Assembly: GCA_013151275.1 (NCBI GenBank) | Contig: JAADIP010000066.1 | Span: 3,525 to 49,218, forward strand | From: Calditrichota bacterium | Lineage (GTDB): Bacteria; Calditrichota; Calditrichia; Calditrichales; Calditrichaceae | Direction of reading: 5' to 3' | Length of the DNA stretch: 45,694 bases | Shown here: positions 1 to 6,040 of the stretch, in pieces | Numbering within the stretch: position 1 is the first letter of the stretch | Layout: the number at the start of each line of letters is the position of its first letter | The notes under the pieces: model-generated | What the model was told of the DNA's origin: nothing | What the model saw: only the letters and a program-made list of their open reading frames with translations | Databases searched by the model: none | Made by a program: the position numbers and the translations under genes

Positions 1-2
1 AA

Positions 3-41
3 AAAAAAGGTCTTTTCACGCTCTGTGAAAAGACCTTTTTT
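3..41. terminator. Bidirectional rho-independent terminator
   Basis: A perfect 11-bp stem (9-19 with 25-35, GGTCTTTTCAC and its complement) around a 5-base loop GCTCT. An A run lies on the left and a T run (36-41) on the right, so it can terminate transcription in either direction. It probably ends a gene lying to the left of the window. No gene is visible between it and the minus-strand comF-like gene. Confidence 0.8.
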
Positions 42-174
42 AATATCCGATACATTAGCAAAAGCGCTTCTGCGGACGCAAAGAAGAATACGGAAAATTG
101 AATTAATAACCGGAGTTGAAATGAAAGCAAATTTTCTTGTTTAAGCACTGAAAGTCAAAAAAGACCTTAACTTA

Positions 175-260
175 ATCAGCGCAATCTGAGTAATCAGGTT
201 AATCTGCGGTCAAAGAATCAGGAAAAACATCCGCGCCCTCAGCAACTCCACGTAGAAAAA
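175..260 (+). repeat. Nine-base-period dispersed intergenic repeat, copy 1
   Basis: The segment reads in nine-base steps (CAGCGCAAT, CTGAGTAAT, CAGGTTAAT, CTGCGGTCA), then an A-rich spacer, then a second block built from CCGCGCCCTCAGC-like words. The same two-block order recurs at 416-505 and 5772-5890. The rest of the gene-free stretch 42-522 is AT-rich with no ORF I would support. Confidence 0.6.
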
Positions 261-311
261 GATAATACAATAAAATTAATCAACTATAAAAACAGTGTTC
301 GTTATTTAGAA

Positions 312-375
312 CGTAGTGAGAAATCTCATAGCTTCAACAAAAGATTTCCGTCGCTAAGTTAATCGAAATGACAAT
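312..375. repeat. AGATTTC...CGAAATGACA type intergenic repeat
   Basis: Contains GAGAAATCTC, then AAGATTTCCGTCGC and TCGAAATGACA. A related segment (AAGATTTCTC ... GGGATCGAAATGACA) occurs at 5651-5687. Both lie in gene-free DNA near copies of the nine-base repeat family. It looks like a degenerate dispersed palindrome. Function unknown. Confidence 0.45.
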
Positions 376-415
376 TATAGACCTTTTAAAAGGGAACACA
401 AATTTAAAACTAAAA

Positions 416-505
416 GATCAGCGCAATCAGAATAATCAGGTTAATCTGCGGTCAAAAAATTAAAAAAAACCTCCGCGCCCTCAGCGACTCTGCGGTAAAG
501 AACAA
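416..505 (+). repeat. Nine-base-period dispersed intergenic repeat, copy 2
   Basis: Second copy of the element at 175-260, in the same orientation. It has CAGCGCAAT, CAGAATAAT, CAGGTTAAT and CTGCGGTCA in nine-base steps, an A-rich spacer, then CCTCCGCGC, CCTCAGCGA and CTCTGCGGT. It ends just before the 3' end of the comF-like gene. Confidence 0.6.
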
Positions 506-522
506 CTACCGAATTTCATCGG

Positions 523-1254
523 CTAAATTTGAAAAGGCAGAGCAGAGGCTAAATTGTCCGTTGCGTCCGATTGTAAAAAATCCACAGGCGTCGCTATCGC
601 TGCGATGGTAATCCGGTCGCTGCCGGCGGCTTTCAGGACGTGCGCGCATTCGTTTAACGTACTCCCTGTTGTGATGACATCGTCGATAAGCAGAATGCGT
701 TTTCCTTTTACCTTACCCGTTACGATAAAGGCTTCTTTCACATTTTGCTGACGTTCAGCACGTGAAAGTTTTGTTTGCGTTTGTGTGTTTCGAATTCGCT
801 GCAGAATGGTATCGTCAAAAGGAATTCTTGTAATTTCGGAAAGATGTTCGGCAATGAGCGCGCTTTGGTTGTACCCGCGTTCTTTGAGACGCACCGGATT
901 CAACGGTACGGCGGTTACCAAATCGAATTCCAGAGGAATAAATTCGGCGAGACTCTGTCCGAACAACCGCGCAATGGAGGTGAAACGTTCGTATTTTAAA
1001 AGATGAATCAGTTTCTGAAAAACAGGATCAAATTCAAAGCGTACTATCAAATCGTCAAAATTCGGGTTCGGGATTTCCTCTTTGAGTTTTTTAACAAAAG
1101 ATTTGTCGATCCTCGGAATTTTGCAATAGCATTCCTCGCAAACGATTTTTGCGCCCGAAGACAAAGGCTCCTCGCATACAAGACAAACAACCGGCGCTAT
1201 AAAAGATAGCACCGGTTCAAAAATCCAATTACCGATAACCTGTTTAAAATTCAT
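523..1254 (-). CDS. comF: ComF family phosphoribosyltransferase
   Basis: A 243-aa cytoplasmic protein of the ComF/GntX family. Residues 24-44 hold a Zn-ribbon-like pair of CxxC motifs (C24, C27, C39, C42). The middle has the family hallmark VPLNPVRLKERGYNQS. Near residues 185-205 is the PRPP-binding loop LLIDDVITTGST of type I phosphoribosyltransferases. In naturally competent bacteria ComF helps move single-stranded DNA into the cytoplasm, but many homologues occur without competence genes and none are visible here, so the role is open. The start lies 7 bases beyond the stop of the upstream barrel gene, so the two are probably cotranscribed. Length is normal for the family. Confidence 0.88.
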   Translation of the reverse strand: MNFKQVIGNWIFEPVLSFIAPVVCLVCEEPLSSGAKIVCEECYCKIPRIDKSFVKKLKEEIPNPNFDDLIVRFEFDPVFQKLIHLLKYERFTSIARLFGQSLAEFIPLEFDLVTAVPLNPVRLKERGYNQSALIAEHLSEITRIPFDDTILQRIRNTQTQTKLSRAERQQNVKEAFIVTGKVKGKRILLIDDVITTGSTLNECAHVLKAAGSDRITIAAIATPVDFLQSDATDNLASALPFQI

Positions 1255-1261
1255 AATACAA

Positions 1262-2572
1262 TTAAAATGGCATGGAAAAACTTACCTGTGGCATAAACCG
1301 CTCCTGCGGTTTGTATTCCTGCTTTTCTTCATCATAAATAAAATTCCAGCGGTAAACGATAGAAACAACAAAATAGTTGAACGTTCTGTAGCCGATAATA
1401 GCCTGTGCCACCGATCGGTAATCCAGAGTAAAGACATCCTTAAAAGTTCCGATTCCAACTTTATCGTACGTGTATTTCAACTGGACATTCGGAACCAGAT
1501 CCGTTGAACGCGCTTCCAAATGCAGAATTCCGCTGTTTCCGAGTCCGTTGTTATGTTGATAGTTTCCGACCAATTTGATTTTCCCGAGAATTTGTCCCGC
1601 CAGTTCTCCGAAAATGCCTTCTGTTTTTCCCACGTAATTTAAGTACTGCGCCTTTGTAAGCACGGCAACGCCGGGTTCATTAACATTAAAATATTCCGCC
1701 GAAAGGGAATTTCGTTCCAGCTCGTATAAACTGTTAAAGTAATTAGGTAAAAATCCCTCGCCCGAATAACGCTTTTCCAGTTTGGCGTAAATCCCGAACA
1801 ATCCGAAGACATTGGGGACATAAGCTAAAATACCGAAAGCCTTACCGGAGCCGTGATTATTGATTTTAGCGTAGTCGGCGTACAACACGGTGTTCAGAAA
1901 TTTGGTCTTGATGATAGGCAGACCCAGATCCATGCCCCATTCGCTCACTCCGTCATGCGTACTCTTCCGATCATCCGGATTAAAATCGCTTATGTAAGTC
2001 GCGCCGACTTCAAAGTTCTTGATAATCGGGAGTCCGGTTTTACGCAAGGGACGATAGTAGAACCTGCCGCCGAGAATTTCAAGATTTCCGAGATTGCTTG
2101 TGACCGACTCAAAGCCAAAGGTGTTAAAATCGATGTCAAGAACAAAGCCGATTTTCCGGTAATCATAGTTTGCCTGATTTGTGTAATATCCCATGATAAA
2201 GCCGTGTCCCAGAGTCGCGGCGTCTAATGATCCGATGCGGGTGTAAAGCGGGTCGCTTTTTCGTCCCCAGCGGATATAACGAATCATTCGCAGAGCTCCG
2301 GCGCCCTTATCCCAACCGGTCTTGCGGAATTTAAAACCTTCGGAATTGTTAAATAAAAGCTCGATGTTTAATCCTATTCCGAATTTACCAAAAGCAAATT
2401 CAGGAGTCAGCGTAAAAGTTGTATAAGCGGTCCCGTCAATCCACGTCATGCCAAAGCCACCGTTAAAATAGCTGTTATTTTCCTGATTAAAGGGATCGAT
2501 TCCCTGCGCATTTAATGATAAAAAACCGAACAGCAAAAAAACCGAAACTAACATTAAAAAGCGATGCTTCAT
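1262..2572 (-). CDS. Outer-membrane beta-barrel protein, unknown function
   Basis: A 436-aa protein with a clear signal peptide (KHR, a hydrophobic run, then LNAQG; likely cleavage near residue 22). The mature part consists of alternating aromatic and hydrophobic strands rich in Gly, Tyr, Asn and Phe, and ends in VSFSMPF. A C-terminal Phe is typical of outer-membrane barrels inserted by BamA. I recognise no specific family. It could be a porin-like or surface protein of the kind common in FCB bacteria. An AGGAGT ribosome site lies just before ATG. It is the first or second gene of a minus-strand unit with the comF-like gene downstream (7-base gap) and a possible small membrane peptide upstream. 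Confidence 0.75.
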   Translation of the reverse strand: MKHRFLMLVSVFLLFGFLSLNAQGIDPFNQENNSYFNGGFGMTWIDGTAYTTFTLTPEFAFGKFGIGLNIELLFNNSEGFKFRKTGWDKGAGALRMIRYIRWGRKSDPLYTRIGSLDAATLGHGFIMGYYTNQANYDYRKIGFVLDIDFNTFGFESVTSNLGNLEILGGRFYYRPLRKTGLPIIKNFEVGATYISDFNPDDRKSTHDGVSEWGMDLGLPIIKTKFLNTVLYADYAKINNHGSGKAFGILAYVPNVFGLFGIYAKLEKRYSGEGFLPNYFNSLYELERNSLSAEYFNVNEPGVAVLTKAQYLNYVGKTEGIFGELAGQILGKIKLVGNYQHNNGLGNSGILHLEARSTDLVPNVQLKYTYDKVGIGTFKDVFTLDYRSVAQAIIGYRTFNYFVVSIVYRWNFIYDEEKQEYKPQERFMPQVSFSMPF

Positions 2573-2593
2573 AGGGAACTCCTTTATGTTTGT

Positions 2594-2770
2594 TTATGAA
2601 CCAATAGATAAATGTTCGCTTTTAGATAAAAAGATTTGTCCGTAATTAAAAAATATTGAGGAAGCGGTAGGAACGTTTTGTAATCCGGAAGAAAAAGAAG
2701 GCAAGCGCTTTGCCCATAAAATTATTGCGAAACAAATCGTTGCTGTTACTAATGCGACAAAAAATGCCAT
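2594..2770 (-). CDS. Possible small membrane-anchored peptide (58 aa)
   Basis: An uninterrupted 58-codon frame begins at ATG 2770, with GGAG 6 bases upstream, a good ribosome site for this genome. Residues 2-19 are a hydrophobic segment (AFFVALVTATICFAIILW) followed by basic AKR and a polar tail, as in a one-pass membrane peptide. It ends 21 bases before the start of the barrel gene on the same strand, so the two could share a transcript. No family is recognised. The hydrophobic N-terminus and ribosome site argue for it; the short length and lack of known homologue argue for caution. Confidence 0.4.
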   Translation of the reverse strand: MAFFVALVTATICFAIILWAKRLPSFSSGLQNVPTASSIFFNYGQIFLSKSEHLSIGS

Positions 2771-3094
2771 GGGAAGCTCCGGAAAATTTTTATGTAGCTA
2801 TAAGAATAGTAAAAACCTTTCAATGAAGCAATAGGTAATCGGGATTTTTGGAAAAGAATTATTATACCGGTTTCCGGATTAATTTAGATAACTATAATAA
2901 GATGTGATTTTACCCTGATCAAAATAGAGTCTGATAACAAAGTTGTGTCTGATATTTGAACACAAAAATGTTGAACAATTGGACGATTTTTGCGATATGA
3001 ATAAAATTCTAACTTTTAAGGTTGAAAAAATTAAATGCAATAAAATATTAATAATAAATAAATTACGAAAATTAATAGCGAATAATATATCATT
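2771..3094. other. AT-rich divergent intergenic region
   Basis: Gene-free stretch between the minus-strand unit and the sigma-factor gene. It is strongly AT-rich and should hold promoters for both directions. A TATAAT reads on the minus strand near 2860, without a convincing -35 element. The word TCTGATA occurs twice, about 20 bases apart, near 2930-2955. Nothing else is recognised apart from the sigma-54-like site at 3095. Confidence 0.4.
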
Positions 3095-3111
3095 TTGGCA
3101 TAGAAAATGCC
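3095..3111 (+). promoter_or_regulatory. Sigma-54-type promoter candidate upstream of the sigma-factor gene
   Basis: Reads TTGGCATAGAAAATGCC. The GG (3097-3098) and GC (3109-3110) doublets are 12 bases apart, exactly the -24/-12 spacing of sigma-54 promoters (consensus TTGGCAC, 4 bases, TTGC). One T of the -12 box is A. Transcription would start near 3122, about 30 bases before the ATG. Sigma-54 control of FliA-type sigma genes is known in several flagellated bacteria; whether that applies here is inference. Confidence 0.5.
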
Positions 3112-3152
3112 TTTATAAATAACGAAAAAGTAAAAAAAGAGGAGTGGGAGAA

Positions 3153-3911
3153 ATGATGCAGGGAGCCGTTGATACAGTTTGGATTGATTATAAAATGAAT
3201 AACAATTTAAAAAGCAGACAACAACTTCTGGTGCGTTATCTCGGACTGGTTAAATATGTGGTCCGTAAAATGATTAAGAACTATCCGCAGGCGCTGGAAG
3301 AGAACGATTTATACCAAATCGGAATTGTCGGATTAGCCGAAGCGATTGAACGGTTTGATCCCGCCTATGGAATTAAATTCGAAACGTATGCCATTCCCAG
3401 AATTAAGGGTTCCATAATAGACGAACTGCGGAAGTTGGATTGGATACCCCGTTCCCTGCGCGCCAAATTAAATACTTACCGCGATAAAAGCCTTGAATTG
3501 GAACAAAAATTTTCCGGCAACTATACGGATGCCGAAGTTGCTAACGGATTGGGAGTTGAAGAAAAGGATGTTAAAAATATTAAACGCGATTTGAATTCAG
3601 CTACTTTGTATTCTCTGGACAAGCCCCTCGATAATAACAGCAAACAAAGCCTTTATGATCTTGTTGAAGATAAAGATTATGTAAGAATTGATGATCAAAT
3701 AGAAGAAGAAGAAATGAAACGGGTTCTTTTAAAAGCAATAAAAAAATTACCGGAAAAAACCCGCCTTGCCATCACATTGTACTATTACGAAAAATTAACC
3801 TTTAAAGAGATCGGCAAAATCCTGAATGTATCCGAATCGAGAATTTCTCAAATTCATTCGGAAACGATGGCTAAATTGCGGAAAGAAATTAATAAGATGC
3901 TCTATGCCTAA
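3153..3911 (+). CDS. fliA: RNA polymerase sigma factor, FliA/WhiG (sigma-28) family
   Basis: A 252-aa group-3 sigma factor. Region 2 (about residues 25-95) holds NDLYQIGIVGLAEAIERFDP and FETYAIPRIKGSIIDELR, the core-binding and -10 recognition part typical of FliA/WhiG. Region 3 follows after DWIPRSLR. Region 4 (about 195-250) has the -35 helix-turn-helix LTFKEIGKILNVSESRISQI. I chose ATG 3153, which gives 9-base spacing from AGAGGAG. A GTG at 3144 is in frame but overlaps the ribosome site. A sigma-54-like promoter lies upstream. No flagellar structural genes are in the window, so it may control motility, surface or stress functions. The next genes are a signalling protein and a small FlgM-like protein. 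Confidence 0.9.
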   Translation: MMQGAVDTVWIDYKMNNNLKSRQQLLVRYLGLVKYVVRKMIKNYPQALEENDLYQIGIVGLAEAIERFDPAYGIKFETYAIPRIKGSIIDELRKLDWIPRSLRAKLNTYRDKSLELEQKFSGNYTDAEVANGLGVEEKDVKNIKRDLNSATLYSLDKPLDNNSKQSLYDLVEDKDYVRIDDQIEEEEMKRVLLKAIKKLPEKTRLAITLYYYEKLTFKEIGKILNVSESRISQIHSETMAKLRKEINKMLYA

Positions 3912-3977
3912 AATTCTTGCAGTTGTTGTTTCGATATAATATCTTTGCACTGAGTAAAACGGAAAAAGAGTGTTTTT

Positions 3978-5114
3978 ATGGAAGAGCAGCCTAAAGTATT
4001 AATAGTCGATGATGATAAAGAAAACGTCGATCTTATTGCCTACTTTTTAAAGCCGCAAAATTATCAAATTATTACAGCGTATGATGGAGTCGAAGCGCTC
4101 CGCCTGGTTGAAAGCAAAAAGCCCGATATTATTCTTTTAGATATTCGTCTTCCCAAGATGGACGGATTTCAGGTCTGCGAACGTATCAAAAAAAATTACT
4201 ACACCCAATTTATTCCCATTATCATGATCACCGCTCTTAAAGATCTTAAAAATAAAATCCGCAGCCTGGAAGCAGGAGCGGATGATTTTATTTCCAAACC
4301 ATTCGAGAATATTGAACTTTTAACAAGGGTAAAATCCCTGTTACGAATCAAAAAATATCACGATGAGCTGGAAAAGAAGAATAAAGAATTAGAAAATAAG
4401 AATAAGGCTCTCATCCGGATGGATCAGTTCAAGGAGGAACTAAATCATTTGATCGTCCATGACATGAAGAATCCCATCTTTGTAATTCAGGGCAACTTAC
4501 AAATGCTCGCCATGGGAATGGATGAAAGCATGGCTCCTCTAAAAAAATATGTTAACCGCATCGACCGCAGCACACAAAATTTGCTGCGCATGGTAATGAA
4601 TCTGATTGACATAACCAAAATCGAAAGCGGTTCCATGTCGTTAAAACTTGAGCTGGCGAGTTTTAATGACATCGTTGAAAAAAGCATTCAAAAATTAAAA
4701 GATTTTCCAGAATACACCGGCAAACAATTAAATATTCAATTAGCCGAACATATCCCTTATGTTAAAATAGACGTTTCCGTAATGGAACGGGTCTTTGATA
4801 ATCTTTTGAGTTTTGCCTTAGCCAATGTTCCTTCGGACGGTCGCGTGGATGTGAAAACATTTAAAACCGAGAATACCATCGGAGCTTATGTCCACGATCA
4901 CGGACAGCAAATCCCTTTGAAGTACGGCGACAATGTGTTCAATAAATTTCGCCAGGTTGAAATAAAAAAAGAAGGTTACCGCGTCGGACGCGGGCTGGGA
5001 TTGACCTTTTGTAATCTTGCCATAGAAGCCCACGGCGGCAAGTTATATCTCGATGAGTCTAATAACGTAGGTAATCGGATTATTTTGGAACTTCCTCTAA
5101 ATGCCAAAAAATGA
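3978..5114 (+). CDS. Response-regulator receiver fused to histidine kinase
   Basis: A 378-aa cytoplasmic protein with no membrane segment. Residues 5-122 form a receiver domain with acidic pocket D11-D13, phospho-acceptor D55 and K107 in SKPF. Residues 127-150 are a charged, Asn/Lys/Glu-rich coiled coil. The HisKA H-box is HDMKNP with H161. The C-terminal ATPase has NLL in a degenerate N-box and an intact GRGLGLTFCNLAIEAHGG glycine box; the DxGxG box is altered to HDHGQQ. The receiver-first order fits a kinase controlled by phosphorylation from another protein. A TATAAT sits at 3935-3940, 38 bases upstream, without a clear -35 element. Its location beside a sigma-factor gene suggests shared regulation. 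Confidence 0.85.
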   Translation: MEEQPKVLIVDDDKENVDLIAYFLKPQNYQIITAYDGVEALRLVESKKPDIILLDIRLPKMDGFQVCERIKKNYYTQFIPIIMITALKDLKNKIRSLEAGADDFISKPFENIELLTRVKSLLRIKKYHDELEKKNKELENKNKALIRMDQFKEELNHLIVHDMKNPIFVIQGNLQMLAMGMDESMAPLKKYVNRIDRSTQNLLRMVMNLIDITKIESGSMSLKLELASFNDIVEKSIQKLKDFPEYTGKQLNIQLAEHIPYVKIDVSVMERVFDNLLSFALANVPSDGRVDVKTFKTENTIGAYVHDHGQQIPLKYGDNVFNKFRQVEIKKEGYRVGRGLGLTFCNLAIEAHGGKLYLDESNNVGNRIILELPLNAKK

Positions 5115-5225
5115 TTGAACCCAACATTTTTTAACATTCTTAAATCATCTCTCTAAAGTTCTTACTTTGCTATCCGAATATTAATTTTAACATAAAAAAT
5201 TGATTTACTAAAGGTGTGATCTTCC

Positions 5226-5393
5226 ATGTCTGAGGATAATTTCTTTAAAGAGAAAGATGACGAAATGAAAAACCTCGAAAAAGAAAAATTGGAACTTATT
5301 TATTTAAGAATAAGAAATAAATTTTACGAACGGGAAGAAATTCTCGAAAAAGTGATAAAAGAGATCATTAGTCGTGAGATGAAATACAATTAA
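5226..5393 (+). CDS. Small protein (55 aa) resembling the C-terminal part of FlgM
   Basis: A 55-codon frame starting ATG 5226, with AAAGGTG upstream. The protein is highly charged and predicted helical, with no membrane segment. The second half (about residues 25-50) has the pattern IYLRIRNKFYEREEILEKV. It recalls the sigma-28-binding end of FlgM anti-sigma factors, where a basic helix, an aromatic turn (G/K-x-Y) and a second amphipathic helix follow each other. Its place two genes after a FliA-type sigma gene supports this. It is shorter than typical FlgM (about 90 aa), so it could instead be an unrelated small protein. The function is inference; the ORF itself looks real. Confidence 0.5.
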   Translation: MSEDNFFKEKDDEMKNLEKEKLELIYLRIRNKFYEREEILEKVIKEIISREMKYN

Positions 5394-5546
5394 AATTCGG
5401 AATAAATAATTTAATTCCGAAAAATTTCCCCGCTTTTTTCGGCAAACCTCAAAAAAACGTTTGTATTTTTGTCGGAATTTTCCGACGCTTTCAAAATGTG
5501 GGCGGCGCATCATAATAATGCCCCATACTCCTTCTCAGCCTTTTAT

Positions 5547-5609
5547 CCGACCGAATTAAATTAGTAATATCACATCAGACCAGATTTGTAGTTCTTCGGT
5601 CGGGTTTTT
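5547..5609 (+). terminator. Long-loop hairpin followed by T run
   Basis: CCGACCGAA (5547-5555) pairs perfectly with TTCGGTCGG (5595-5603), followed by G and five T. The loop is 39 bases, longer than in a normal terminator. It may be a terminator for the small 5226-5393 gene or the end of a short RNA. No promoter is assigned. Confidence 0.35.
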
Positions 5610-5650
5610 GCTGACCATTGATTTTTCATCGTTATTTTTGTGGGAGGTAA

Positions 5651-5687
5651 AAGATTTCTCTCCCGCATTGGCGGGATCGAAATGACA
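5651..5687. repeat. AGATTTC...CGAAATGACA type intergenic repeat, second copy
   Basis: AAGATTTCTCTCCCGC, then a CCCGC/GCGGG mini-hairpin, then ATCGAAATGACA. It is related to the segment at 312-375. It lies in the gene-free stretch 5394-6040, which otherwise holds the hairpin at 5547, the nine-base repeat at 5772 and an AT-rich leader before the TonB receptor. Confidence 0.45.
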
Positions 5688-5771
5688 GAACAAGGTTTTC
5701 AGAGCGAACCGGAGAATTAAGAAGAAGACAAATTCCCCAATTTTAAGAATTAAAACCCAAAAAACCTCAAT

Positions 5772-5890
5772 TCCATCTGTGTAATCAGCGCCATCAGCGT
5801 AATCAGGTAAATCTGCGGTCTAATCTGCGGTCAAAAAATAAAAAAGAAAAACCTCCCCGCCCTCGGCGACTCCGCGGTAAAGAATAACCG
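5772..5890 (+). repeat. Nine-base-period dispersed intergenic repeat, copy 3
   Basis: Nine-base steps (ATCTGTGTA, ATCAGCGCC, ATCAGCGTA, ATCAGGTAA, ATCTGCGGT), then a duplicated AATCTGCGGTC, an A-rich spacer and a CCTCCCCGCCCTCGGCG block. It has the same order and orientation as the copies at 175 and 416, with a different number of nine-base units. Confidence 0.6.
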
Positions 5891-6040
5891 CACATTCAGC
5901 GCAATTTTACAAAAAACATAAAATATTGTTTTTTTAATTTTTTTTTTCTAACATTGCCTTAATGAAATTTTAATTTGTTTAATCGAGATTTGAAAGATAG
6001 ATAGCACACGTCTATTGTTTAATTTAAACCAGGAGGTATT

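Noticed and set aside
5396-5421. Hairpin TTCGGAAT/ATTCCGAA after the FlgM-like gene as a terminator
   Set aside because: It has a 10-base loop and is followed by A rather than T on the plus strand, so termination is doubtful.
5304-5513. 69-codon minus-strand frame overlapping the small FlgM-like gene
   Set aside because: Phe-rich composition from reading a Lys/Glu-rich gene backwards; no ribosome site.
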